From Pseudomonas sp. GD04091 (lineage in GTDB: Bacteria > Pseudomonadota > Gammaproteobacteria > Pseudomonadales > Pseudomonadaceae): DNA of 64,000 nt. Below the pieces are notes generated by a model that saw only the letters and a list, made by a program, of their open reading frames with translations, had not been told where the DNA came from and did not search any database. Positions within the stretch are counted from its first letter, which is position 1; every line of letters starts with the position of its first letter. Of this stretch, positions 54,924-64,000 are shown piece by piece. Both the position numbers and the translations under genes were made by a program. The stretch is from the NCBI RefSeq assembly GCF_029836165.1, contig NZ_JAOEBG010000011.1, positions 102,631-166,630 of the forward strand, in the 5' to 3' direction.

Positions 54924-55118
54924 ATGCAATTCCATCTCGAAGACATGACCTGCGGCGGCTGCGCCCGCACCGTTACGAAAACGATCCAAACGATCGACCC
55001 CAACGCCAAGATCGTCACGGACCCGCCGACCCGCCGTGTCGAGGTCCAGACCTCGGCCTCGCAAGAGCAGATCGCCGCGGCCCTGAGCGAAGCTGGCTTC
55101 CCGCCGCGCGCGCAGTAA
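54924..55118 (+). CDS. HMA-domain copper chaperone (CopZ/MerP-like)
   Basis: A 64-residue heavy-metal-associated domain protein with metal motif 'MTCGGCART' (Cys10 and Cys13) and beta-alpha-beta-beta-alpha-beta pattern. No signal peptide is present, so it is cytosolic, like CopZ, rather than periplasmic MerP. AAGGAG lies 7 bases before ATG. It would carry Cu(I) to CopA. A CueR-type promoter directly precedes it. Confidence 0.9.
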   Translation: MQFHLEDMTCGGCARTVTKTIQTIDPNAKIVTDPPTRRVEVQTSASQEQIAAALSEAGFPPRAQ

Positions 55119-55192
55119 CACCGCGTCGTGGCCGGCCTGCACACAGGACGGCCGATGCGAGCACGTGCGCTGCGCCGTACCTGGCGCGGCGC

Positions 55193-55951
55193 TCAGTGCA
55201 TCCCAAGGTAGGCGACCTTGGCCCACATCCACAGGGCCATCGCCACCATCATCAGGTTCTCGGTCAGGGACACGAAGCCCAGCGGCACGTTGCTGTCCCC
55301 GCCCACACAGGCGCACTTGAGTTCCCGGCGATCGACATAGACCGCCTTGAAAACCGACACGGCCCCGACGGTCCCGATGAACAGCGCCAACGGAATCGAC
55401 ACCCACATCCCCACGCCCGCGACCATCAGGACGCCTGCGATGGCCTCCGCGAACGGGTAGAAATAGGCATACCGAACCCAGCGCTTGGCCAGCAGGTCGT
55501 AGTTGAGGAACATCGTCGCGAAGCCGTCCACGTCCTTGAGCTTCTGCAGCGCCAGGAGACACATGGCAAAGGCCACGAACCACTCTGCCGCCTGAATGCT
55601 CCAGAGCTGGCCGAAGGCCGCCCAGCTCGCCGCCAGCGCCATCGCGGCCGCCATGGCGAACAGCGCGATCACAGGGGTGTAGGTCACGGCGTTCTTGTCC
55701 TTCACGGACATGCCGAAGAATTTGCGCAGGTCGTCGTAGCCGCCCACGCGCCGCCCGTTTATGAAGACCTGGGGCGTGGTCTCGACGCCATGCTCCTTCT
55801 TGAACGCATCCGTCTGCTCGCGGCTCGCCAAGTGTTTGTCCTCGACCTCGTAGCCCTTGCGGTTGAGCAGATCGAGCGACTTCAGCCCGTAGGGGCAGGT
55901 ATGGCCGGGCATGACCATCCGGTAGAGCGTGGCTTGTTTGGGCGCAGACAT
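55193..55951 (-). CDS. Glutaredoxin-MauE/DoxX fusion membrane protein
   Basis: A 252-residue protein. Residues ~8-80 are a glutaredoxin-like domain with the active motif 'HTCPYGLKSL' (one cysteine, CPYG) and 'TTPQVFINGRRVGGYDDL'. The rest is a four-helix MauE-type membrane domain (~92-245) with a Cys pair in 'ELKCACVGGDSN'. Such proteins are expected to move reducing power to periplasmic or membrane thiols. In this copper cluster it may repair copper-damaged thiols; that is inference. 217 bases separate it from the ferredoxin gene upstream. Present in several metal-resistance islands. Confidence 0.82.
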   Translation of the reverse strand: MSAPKQATLYRMVMPGHTCPYGLKSLDLLNRKGYEVEDKHLASREQTDAFKKEHGVETTPQVFINGRRVGGYDDLRKFFGMSVKDKNAVTYTPVIALFAMAAAMALAASWAAFGQLWSIQAAEWFVAFAMCLLALQKLKDVDGFATMFLNYDLLAKRWVRYAYFYPFAEAIAGVLMVAGVGMWVSIPLALFIGTVGAVSVFKAVYVDRRELKCACVGGDSNVPLGFVSLTENLMMVAMALWMWAKVAYLGMH

Positions 55952-56168
55952 GCTGGACTTCTCCTGTGGGACTTTTCATGGGCCGGCCGCAGCGCCGACT
56001 ATCACGGATTGAAGGACTTTGACGACATTTCCAGCCTAACCGGCGGTGGTGCAAGGGGGTGTAGGCATCTGGCTCCCGGGGCGGTCGTCAGGCTGCAACG
56101 CCGTCAGTCCTCCGTCTGCCAGAGCAACCCCGCCGCAGGCCGGCGCGCCCGCGGCGGCACGCTGGGTC

Positions 56169-56507
56169 CTAGTGGTTCTCCTTGGCATGGTTGATCGTGT
56201 ACTTCGGGATCTCGACGGTCAGGTCCTCGTTCGCCACGATGGCCTGGCAGCTCAGGCGCGATTGCGCCTCTAGCCCCCAGGCCCGGTCAAGCAGGTCGTC
56301 CTCGCACTCCTCGACCTCGTTGAGGGAATCGAATCCCTTGCGCACGATGCAGTGGCAGGTCGTGCAGGCACAGCTCATGTCGCAGGCATGTTCGATCTCG
56401 ATGCCGTTGTCTAGCAGCGCCTCGCAGATCGAGGTGCCGACCGGCACGTTCAGCTCGGCGCCCTCGGGCGCCAGTTCAGGATGGGGCAAGACGGTGATCT
56501 TGGGCAT
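56169..56507 (-). CDS. Isc-type [2Fe-2S] ferredoxin
   Basis: A 112-residue adrenodoxin-type ferredoxin. The cluster ligands are visible as 'HACDMSCACTTCHCIV' (C-x5-C-x2-C) and a fourth Cys in 'SRLSCQAIV' about 36 residues later, almost the same as E. coli Fdx. Start at ATG 56507, 16 bases after cueR. Its presence in a copper operon is notable because Cu(I) displaces iron from Fe-S clusters; a repair or spare electron-donor role is inferred. Confidence 0.93.
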   Translation of the reverse strand: MPKITVLPHPELAPEGAELNVPVGTSICEALLDNGIEIEHACDMSCACTTCHCIVRKGFDSLNEVEECEDDLLDRAWGLEAQSRLSCQAIVANEDLTVEIPKYTINHAKENH

Positions 56508-56523
56508 GGTCTCTCCCGGCTGC

Positions 56524-57003
56524 TCAGTGCGCACGCGGCTTCTTTGCCGCTGCGTTGCCACTTGCACGCCGTGGCACGGCGCCGGTGCGCGCTTCGGGCT
56601 CGTCGTCGCTGGTATCGAGTTGCTCCAGCGTGTGCAGGATCGGGCAGTCGGGCCGTTCGTCGCCGGCGCAGCACCGGATCAGCGCCTTGAGCGTCTCGGC
56701 CATCTCCAACATGCTCGCGATGCGCCGGTCCAGCTCGGAGATGTGCTGCTGCGCCAGGCGCTTGACGTCGGCACTCCGGCGCGACTTGTCGTTCCACAGT
56801 CCCAGCAGGTCCGTGATCTCGGCCACCGAGAAGCCGAGGTCGCGCGCACGCCGGATGAAGTGCAGCCGGTGTACGTCGTCCTGGCTATAGGCGCGGTAGC
56901 CCGAATCGTTCCGGTCGGCCGGGGGAATCAAGCCGATCTGCTCGTAGTAGCGGATCATCTTGGCCGAGACCTTCGAGGCCTTGGATGCTTCACCGATGTT
57001 CAT
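56524..57003 (-). CDS. cueR: CueR-type copper-responsive MerR regulator
   Basis: A 159-residue MerR protein: helix-turn-helix at residues 1-40 (IGEASKASKVSAKMIRYYEQIGLI), a coiled dimer helix (~80-110), and the Cu(I) site Cys112 and Cys120 in 'CCAGDERPDCPIL', at the positions known in E. coli CueR. The C-terminus is extended with Arg/Lys/Ala residues. It lies 15 bases after copA and most likely binds the promoters at 54863, 59549 and perhaps 63796. Confidence 0.92.
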   Translation of the reverse strand: MNIGEASKASKVSAKMIRYYEQIGLIPPADRNDSGYRAYSQDDVHRLHFIRRARDLGFSVAEITDLLGLWNDKSRRSADVKRLAQQHISELDRRIASMLEMAETLKALIRCCAGDERPDCPILHTLEQLDTSDDEPEARTGAVPRRASGNAAAKKPRAH

Positions 57004-57018
57004 GGTGTTCCTCCTTTC

Positions 57019-59514
<2,496 letters not shown>

Positions 59515-59548
59515 GGTTGTTTCCCATAGTTGATATTCGACATGGGGG

Positions 59549-59579
59549 AGCTTAGGGTTTACCATCGTGGGAAGGTCAA
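59549..59579 (-). promoter_or_regulatory. CueR-type promoter of copA
   Basis: On the minus strand TTGACC (59574-59579), a 19-base spacer with TTCCCACGATGG, and TAAGCT (59549-59554), 35 bases before copA. The long spacer is the hallmark of MerR-family activated promoters. Confidence 0.85.
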
Positions 59580-59752
59580 GCGCTTTTTTCGGGTACTGTC
59601 AGGTTTCAGAAATGGCCCGGCGCACGGGGGAAACGAGGGGCCTTGGTCGCCAGGCTCGCCCTGGTCCCGGGCTGTGCGCGCGCTCAAGCGGTCGCAGCCT
59701 CGTTGATCCTGAAGGGCACGAACAGCCGTTCGAGGGTAGGAATTTTTGAGAG

Positions 59753-60109
59753 ATGACTCCACGCAAACCAGCCAGTGCCCCACCGAAGGGCCCAAGCACC
59801 GATCTGGCCTCCCTGTCACAGAATGACGTGACCATCCTGGCCGAGACTTTCCGGCTCCTGGGCGATCCGTCGCGGCTCAAGGTCATGCTGTGCTGCATGA
59901 AGGGGTCCACGTCGGTAAGCGACATCGCGGAAGCCGTCGAACTCTCGCAGTCGTTGGTCAGCCATCACCTTCGACTGTTGCGTGGAGCCCGTCTGGTCAA
60001 GGGCGCGCGCCAGTCCAAGCAGATCTTCTATGAGGTAGCGGACAAGCACGTGAGCCAGGTGCTGCTGGACATGGCCATCCACATCGTTGAGGACAACAGC
60101 GACGACTAG
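59753..60109 (+). CDS. ArsR/SmtB-family metal repressor, copy 1
   Basis: A 118-residue winged-helix repressor. The recognition helix is 'SQSLVSHHLRLLRGARLVK'. The last helix carries Asp97-x-His99-x10-His110-x2-Glu113 in 'ADKHVSQVLLDMAIHIVED', the alpha-5 metal site of CzrA/SmtB-type Zn/Co/Ni sensors. No cysteine arsenic site is present. It is about 65% identical by eye to the ArsR gene at 63091. No clear dyad was found in front of it. It is divergent from copA and convergent with the MFS gene. Confidence 0.9.
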   Translation: MTPRKPASAPPKGPSTDLASLSQNDVTILAETFRLLGDPSRLKVMLCCMKGSTSVSDIAEAVELSQSLVSHHLRLLRGARLVKGARQSKQIFYEVADKHVSQVLLDMAIHIVEDNSDD

Positions 60110-60147
60110 CCTTGGTGCGAAACAGCCCTTACCGCGTCCCGTGAGGC

Positions 60148-61458
60148 CTATCCTTTCGGCCAGATCCGGTGCAAGTCATCCACGACCAGCACGTGATGGT
60201 GCCCGCCTTGGTTCGCGTGCTGACGCAAGTGGGGGTGATCCGCCGACAGGTTCGGATGGTCATGGGCCAAGTCCGACGGGTCGCTGGCCGGCCACAGCCG
60301 AAGCGCCAGCGCCACGCCAGCTAGGCCGATCAAGGACATGACGACGAACGTCGATTGCAGCCCCATGGCCGCGCCGAAGCGTCCGGCCAGCGGGTAGCAG
60401 ATGAGCCAGCAGGCGTGCGACAGCGCGAAGTGGGCCGCGAAGATCGCTGGACGGTCCTCGGCGTGGGCCGAGCGGCGCAGAAGACGGCCGGATGGCGTCT
60501 GCGCCACGCTGTAGCCAAAGCCGATCACCAGCCACAGCGGCAGCAACAGCGCATAGCTCGGCAGCAGTGCGCCGATCGCCGTGCCCACGACGAGGACAGC
60601 GGCGCCGGTGAGCATCGCGGGTCGGTCGGCTACTTTCTCCAGTAGGGACGGCAAGACGAAGGCGGCCACCATCGAGCCGCCTCCGAACGCCGCCAGTGCC
60701 CACGCCACCTCGACTTCGCCCAGGCCGAAACGCGCCTTCACGAGCACCACCGTGTTCACGATCACCATCGCGCCGGCCGCCGAGACGGCCAGGCTGATCG
60801 CCAGCAGGCCCCGCAGGCGAGGCGTGGCGAGGTAGATGCGCGTGCCGCGCGTCGTTCGCTCCCAGATGCCGCGGCGCGGGCCGGGGACGGACGTGGGCAA
60901 CCGCACGCTGACCACGAGAGCGGCTGAAACGAGGAAACCGAGCACCGTTCCCGCGAACAGGTTGTGAAAGCTGATGACGGTCAGCAGCGCGGCGGCCAGC
61001 ATCGGGGAAATCAGGCTTTCCAGGTCGTAGGCCAGCCGGGACAGCGACAGCGCCTTCGTGTAGTCCTCTTCGTCGGGAAGGATGTCCGGGATGGTGGCCT
61101 GGAAGGTCGGCGTGAAGCCGGCGGATGCCGCCTGCAGAACGAAGATCAGCAGGTAGATCTGCCAGACCTCGGTGACGAAGGGCAGGCACAGCGCGACGGC
61201 CGCTCGCACGAGGTCCAGCGCCACGAGCAGCGAGCGCCGCGGGAGCCGGTCGGCGAAGGCCTGCGCGACCGGCGCGACCCCCGCGTAGGCCAGCATCTTG
61301 ATGGCCAGCGCCGTCCCGAGCACCGCGCCTGCATCCGCGCCGGCCAGCTCGTAGGCCAGCAGGCCGAGCGCCACCGTCATCAGGCCGGTGCCGACGAGCG
61401 CGATCACCTGGGCGGTGAACAGGTGGCGGTAGGTGCGGTTATTCAGGACGGAGAGCAT
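60148..61458 (-). CDS. MFS metal exporter with His-rich tail (NreB-like)
   Basis: A 436-residue major-facilitator protein with about twelve helices (opening 'RHLFTAQVIALVGTGLMTVALGLLAYEL' over two lines of sequence) and a cytoplasmic C-terminus rich in histidine (LAHDHPNLSADHPHLRQHAN then GGHHH). His-tailed MFS pumps of the NreB type export nickel or cobalt. It lies 9 bases after a DmeR/RcnR-like Ni/Co repressor gene, so the pair probably forms a Ni/Co efflux operon under the G-tract palindrome at 61736-61754. Confidence 0.86.
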   Translation of the reverse strand: MLSVLNNRTYRHLFTAQVIALVGTGLMTVALGLLAYELAGADAGAVLGTALAIKMLAYAGVAPVAQAFADRLPRRSLLVALDLVRAAVALCLPFVTEVWQIYLLIFVLQAASAGFTPTFQATIPDILPDEEDYTKALSLSRLAYDLESLISPMLAAALLTVISFHNLFAGTVLGFLVSAALVVSVRLPTSVPGPRRGIWERTTRGTRIYLATPRLRGLLAISLAVSAAGAMVIVNTVVLVKARFGLGEVEVAWALAAFGGGSMVAAFVLPSLLEKVADRPAMLTGAAVLVVGTAIGALLPSYALLLPLWLVIGFGYSVAQTPSGRLLRRSAHAEDRPAIFAAHFALSHACWLICYPLAGRFGAAMGLQSTFVVMSLIGLAGVALALRLWPASDPSDLAHDHPNLSADHPHLRQHANQGGHHHVLVVDDLHRIWPKG

Positions 61459-61467
61459 CGGACGGCC

Positions 61468-61725
61468 TCAGAGCAGTTTGGTCAGCGCCTTCATTTCGGT
61501 CAGAACGGAGTCCTCGTCATGGGACAGGCAGTGGTCGATGTGGTCGTGGATCAGGACGCGCTTGGCCGCCGTCACCGCGCTTTCCACCGCCGCGAGCTGG
61601 CGGGCGATGTCGAGGCAGGTTTCTCCCCCTTCGATCATCCCGATGACGTGCCGCAGATGCCCCTCGGCGCGCTTGAGCCGCTTCACCAGGTCGGGATGGG
61701 TGGTGTGCTTATGCATGTCTTCCAT
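61468..61725 (-). CDS. DmeR/RcnR-like (FrmR-family) Ni/Co repressor
   Basis: An 85-residue all-helical repressor of the CsoR/RcnR/FrmR family. Candidate metal ligands are Cys37 (GGETCLDI) and His60, His62 and His65 in 'LIHDHIDHCL', plus N-terminal histidines (MHKHTTHP), the pattern of Ni/Co sensors such as RcnR and DmeR. The start is set at ATG 61725, beyond which lies a perfect G-tract palindrome; a longer frame would translate the operator. It precedes the His-tailed MFS gene by 9 bases. Confidence 0.9.
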   Translation of the reverse strand: MEDMHKHTTHPDLVKRLKRAEGHLRHVIGMIEGGETCLDIARQLAAVESAVTAAKRVLIHDHIDHCLSHDEDSVLTEMKALTKLL

Positions 61726-61735
61726 GCTGAAATCA

Positions 61736-61754
61736 TATCCCCCCAGGGGGGATA
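61736..61754. promoter_or_regulatory. RcnR/DmeR-type operator (G-tract palindrome)
   Basis: TATCCCCCC-A-GGGGGGATA is a perfect palindrome with 9-base arms, 11 bases before the repressor ATG. Operators of RcnR/CsoR-family repressors are built on TACT/TAT with G/C tracts, so autoregulation of this repressor and its MFS gene is expected. Confidence 0.85.
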
Positions 61755-61883
61755 CTGCCACTGGATGTTAGATCAACGGCTGCTTGCCAGGCGGGGGGAA
61801 TGGTCGCCGAGCCAGGCTAAGGCAATTGCCCGGAGCGGCATCCCGGCCGTGGTGAGACGCGAACACAAATGTGTACAACAATT

Positions 61884-61905
61884 CACATGAAAACATGTTC
61901 ATGTG
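61884..61905. promoter_or_regulatory. SmtB/ArsR-type operator before the CDF exporter
   Basis: CACATGAA-6 nt-TTCATGTG is a perfect 8 bp inverted repeat, 45 bases before the CDF start. Its ATGAA..TTCAT core resembles SmtB/CzrA operators. The ArsR gene at 63091, downstream of the CDF gene, is the likely binder. Confidence 0.75.
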
Positions 61906-61949
61906 TTATATTTTGAGCCACAGTCAAAGACCCAGTTTCCCGAGGCCCC

Positions 61950-63047
61950 ATGTCCCAATCCCACGCACATGACCATGGTCACGATCACGACCATGATCAT
62001 GACCACACCCCGACCGTGACCAGCGCCAACGAGCGCAAGGTCCTGCTGTCCTTTTTCCTGATCTTCGGCTTCATGGTCGTGGAGGCCGTCGGAGGCGTGC
62101 TGTCGGGCTCGCTGGCCTTGCTGGCCGACGCGGGCCACATGCTGACCGACGCCGCGGCGCTCGCACTGGCCTACGCAGCATTCCGGTTCGGCCGCCGCGC
62201 GGCCGACAGCAAGCGCACCTTCGGCTACCTGCGCTTCGAGGTCATCGCCGGTTTCCTGAACGCCGTGACCCTGTTCGCGATCGTCGCTTGGATCGCCTAC
62301 GAGGCGTGGGAGCGGCTGCAGGCGCCGCCCGTGATCCTGGCCGGCCCGATGATGATCGTCGCCGTGCTCGGCCTGCTGGTGAACGTGCTCGTGCTGTGGA
62401 TCATGACCCGCGGAGAGACCGATCACGTCAACGTGAAGGGGGCCATCCTGCACGTGATGGGCGACCTGCTCGGCTCGGTCGGCGCCATCGTCGCTGCGAT
62501 CGTCATCTACCTCACGGGCTGGACGCCGATCGATCCCATCCTGTCGGTCCTGGTCGCGGCGCTGATCCTGCGCAGCGCATGGAAGCTGCTCGCCAAGTCG
62601 ATCCACATCCTGCTGGAAGGCGCGCCGGAGGATGCTTCGCCGGAGAAGGTGGAGCAAGGCCTGATGGGCGCCGTGCCGGGCCTGGCGGCCGTCAGCCACG
62701 TTCACGTGTGGCAGCTCACCTCCGGGCGCACGATGGCCACGCTGCACGTTCGCCCCAACGTGGACGAGGAAGCACGCGCCGTGGTCAAGCGCGTCGAAGC
62801 GGTGCTTCGAGAGCAATTCAGCATCGAACACGCCACGGTCGGGATCGACTGGAACTCGGGCACCGACGAGAACGTCTGCAGCTTGCAGCCCACGTCGGAG
62901 CGTCAGGACCACAGCGGCCACGATCACAGCGGTCATGACCACAGCGGGCACGACCACAGCGGCCATGATCATGGCAATCACAAGCATGGCGGCGGGCACA
63001 GCCACGGCCATGACCACGACCATTCCGCTCCTGGTCACAGGCATTGA
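61950..63047 (+). CDS. CDF-family metal exporter with His-rich ends (CzcD/DmeF-like)
   Basis: A 365-residue cation-diffusion-facilitator. Six helices occupy residues ~30-215; the metal sites of helices 2 and 5 appear as 'ADAGHMLTDAAAL' and 'HVMGDLLGS' (His-x3-Asp each). Both ends are histidine-rich: 'HAHDHGHDHDHDHDH' at the start and four 'DHSGH' repeats then 'GGGHSHGHDHDHS' at the end. These proteins exchange Zn, Co, Ni or Cd for protons. It is followed 43 bases on by a CzrA-like repressor and preceded by a SmtB-type dyad, so Zn/Co/Cd control is likely. Confidence 0.92.
   Translation: MSQSHAHDHGHDHDHDHDHTPTVTSANERKVLLSFFLIFGFMVVEAVGGVLSGSLALLADAGHMLTDAAALALAYAAFRFGRRAADSKRTFGYLRFEVIAGFLNAVTLFAIVAWIAYEAWERLQAPPVILAGPMMIVAVLGLLVNVLVLWIMTRGETDHVNVKGAILHVMGDLLGSVGAIVAAIVIYLTGWTPIDPILSVLVAALILRSAWKLLAKSIHILLEGAPEDASPEKVEQGLMGAVPGLAAVSHVHVWQLTSGRTMATLHVRPNVDEEARAVVKRVEAVLREQFSIEHATVGIDWNSGTDENVCSLQPTSERQDHSGHDHSGHDHSGHDHSGHDHGNHKHGGGHSHGHDHDHSAPGHRH
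62907..62966 (+). repeat. Four 15 bp tandem repeats coding for Asp-His-Ser-Gly-His
   Basis: Four imperfect copies of GACCACAGCGGCCAC in frame within the CDF gene. Third-base differences keep the peptide constant, which suggests selection on the histidines rather than recent duplication. Confidence 0.85.
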
Positions 63048-63090
63048 GGCCGCGCGAGCCGGCTCGCACTCCACTTGAGGATTTGCATCC

Positions 63091-63468
63091 ATGACGTCCC
63101 GCAAAACCACCAGCGCCGACACCGCGCAATGCTCGACCACCAGCCACGACGCGGCGACCGATGCCCTCGCAATGTCGCAAAGTGACGTCGCTGTTCTGGC
63201 CGAGACCTTCCGCCTGCTGGGCGACCAATCGCGATTGAAGATCCTGCTGCAGTGCATGCATGGCTCGGTCGCCGTGGGGGACATCGCCGAAGCGCTCGAC
63301 CTGTCGCAGTCTCTGGTCAGCCATCACCTGCGGCTGCTGCGCGGTGCGCGCCTCGTGCGCGGCGAACGCCAAGCCAAGCACATCTTCTACAGCATCGCGG
63401 ACCAGCACGTCAGCCAGGTGCTGCAGGACATGGCGGTCCACATTTCCGAGGACAAAGCCGACGACTGA
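63091..63468 (+). CDS. ArsR/SmtB-family metal repressor, copy 2 (CzrA-like)
   Basis: A 125-residue repressor with winged helix 'SQSLVSHHLRLLRGARLVR' and the alpha-5 metal site Asp104-x-His106-x10-His117-x2-Glu120 in 'ADQHVSQVLQDMAVHISED'. Close relative of the gene at 59753. It follows the CDF exporter by 43 bases in the same direction and presumably represses it through 61884-61905. A Zn/Co/Cd response is inferred. Confidence 0.91.
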   Translation: MTSRKTTSADTAQCSTTSHDAATDALAMSQSDVAVLAETFRLLGDQSRLKILLQCMHGSVAVGDIAEALDLSQSLVSHHLRLLRGARLVRGERQAKHIFYSIADQHVSQVLQDMAVHISEDKADD

Positions 63469-63490
63469 CCAGGCCCAAGCACCCAGGCGA

Positions 63491-63799
63491 ATGGCAGGTT
63501 GCGAGGCGCCGGTACCCACGCCGCCGGTTAGCCTCAAGGACGTCCTCGATGCGGCCTGGGCGCAACACCCTGAATCGCGGGCCCTGCCTGGGCGCCGGGA
63601 TGCCGCGCAGGCACAGCAATGGGCAGCGGCAGCTTGGACGCCTGAGCCTCCCGCGCTCGCAATCACCCACAAGACCGACCGGTTCAACCGCACAACGGCA
63701 CTCGTGAGCTGGATGTCGGAGTGGCCACAGCGACGACGCGGGGTTTTCCCACCACCTTGTCCATGCAGCCTGCCCGCTAGGGCAACCCAAAGGGCTTGA
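63491..63799 (+). pseudogene. Truncated CzcC-like outer-membrane efflux protein (5' fragment)
   Basis: The first ~68 codons match the start of CzcC/TolC-family proteins: 'VSLKDVLDAAWAQHPESRAL', 'AWTPEPPALAITHKTDRF'. After that the frame turns into unrelated Trp/Arg/Pro-rich sequence and stops at 63799, far short of the usual ~400 codons. No signal peptide is evident. It lies 22 bases after the ArsR gene, where czcCBA would follow. The rest was lost by deletion or frameshift. Confidence 0.78.
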
Positions 63800-63826
63800 C
63801 CTTGCCTTCGTTGTAACGCCTAGCCT
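63796..63826 (+). promoter_or_regulatory. MerR/CueR-type promoter before the RND adaptor
   Basis: TTGACC (63796-63801), a 19-base spacer beginning TTGCCTTCG, and TAGCCT (63821-63826), 67 bases before the adaptor start. Shares CTTGACCTT with the two other CueR-type promoters. Confidence 0.75.
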
Positions 63827-63892
63827 CCACACAAATTTCTGCAGAGCGCTTCGGAAGGGCCGGAGTCCTGCATCCAAGAAAGGGGCACTTCC

Positions 63893-64000
63893 ATGCGTAA
63901 AAAAATCAGAATCGTTGTGGTGGCAGGCGTCATCGCAGCCGTCGGGGGCATAGCGATTGCCGCCCGCGACGCCAAGGACGAGGGCAAGGCCGCGGCGCCC
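63893..64000 (+). CDS. RND efflux periplasmic adaptor, N-terminal fragment
   Basis: The frame starts with ATG 63893 (AGAAAGGGG upstream) and continues to the window edge for 36 codons. The start 'RKKIRIVVVAGVIAAVGGIA' is a basic, hydrophobic membrane anchor, followed by charged residues, as in CzcB/CusB-type adaptors. A copper-type MerR promoter in front suggests a CusB- or Cup-like role, but the domain part lies beyond the window, so the identification is provisional. Confidence 0.65.
   Translation, partial: MRKKIRIVVVAGVIAAVGGIAIAARDAKDEGKAAAP

Noticed and set aside
61468..61761. Start of the DmeR-like gene at ATG 61761
   Set aside because: It would translate the G-tract palindrome into a Gly-rich leader; ATG 61725 lies just after the operator and matches the family.

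Overview
The window joins two kinds of DNA. Positions 1 to about 40,100 are chromosomal backbone of a fluorescent Pseudomonas, most likely the P. putida group. The evidence is conserved gene order (ychF-pth-rplY-prs-tRNA-Gln-ispE-lolB-TPR lipoprotein; hemA-prfA-prmC-moeB-murI; phrB-merR-YbgA-FAD oxidoreductase-epimerase-hemH-uraA-upp), high-GC Pseudomonas-like coding, and REP elements of the 'GCTCCCACAG' type. From about 40,380 to the end lies an integrated conjugative element. Its transfer genes follow the order of the Tn4371-like ICE family (LysR/traR, exclusion lipoprotein, traG, copG, trbB-C-D-E-J-K-L-F-G-I, DUF2274). Behind them is a heavy-metal-resistance cargo that runs off the window. 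Integrase, relaxase and replication genes are not in view.

Backbone layout. 1-1.7 kb: the start of a TonB-dependent receptor with its FecR/FecI cell-surface signalling pair (iron uptake). 1.8-3.7 kb: alkylation repair (AlkA-like glycosylase and Ada). 3.7-6.1 kb: large MscS-type channel. 6.3-9.7 kb: aldehyde dehydrogenase, NCS1 permease and NTF2-like protein. 10.2-15.8 kb: two isochorismatase-fold hydrolases followed by a FUSC/DUF1656/HlyD aromatic-acid-type efflux set and a LysR regulator. 15.8-17.5 kb: MFS transporter and cupin. 17.7-24.5 kb: housekeeping genes on the minus strand (translation, PRPP, isoprenoid and lipoprotein sorting) with tRNA-Gln. 24.5-25.4 kb: no gene, but a pair of ~250 bp inverted repeats. 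25.5-30.2 kb: hemA-prfA-prmC-moeB-murI. 30.3-36 kb: PagL, then a photolyase cluster apparently under its own MerR/LitR-type regulator. 36-40 kb: epimerase, hemH, uraA, upp.

Mobile element. The trb genes overlap or nearly touch and probably form one long minus-strand operon read from a near-consensus promoter ahead of the LysR gene (54.2 kb). At 54.38-54.87 kb a scar joins the 3' ends of a 4-hydroxyphenylpyruvate dioxygenase gene and an Lrp/AsnC gene. It is followed by copper genes (HMA chaperone, glutaredoxin-MauE membrane protein, Isc-type ferredoxin, CueR, CopA), two SmtB/CzrA-like ArsR repressors, a DmeR/RcnR-like repressor with a His-tailed MFS exporter, a CDF exporter with His-rich ends, a broken CzcC start and the beginning of an RND adaptor.

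Regulation is unusually legible. Three MerR/CueR-type promoters with 19 bp spacers precede the copper chaperone, copA and the RND adaptor. A G-tract palindrome precedes the DmeR-like gene. A SmtB-like dyad precedes the CDF gene. Repeated TGTACA/TGTATA dyads flank the photolyase-cluster genes.
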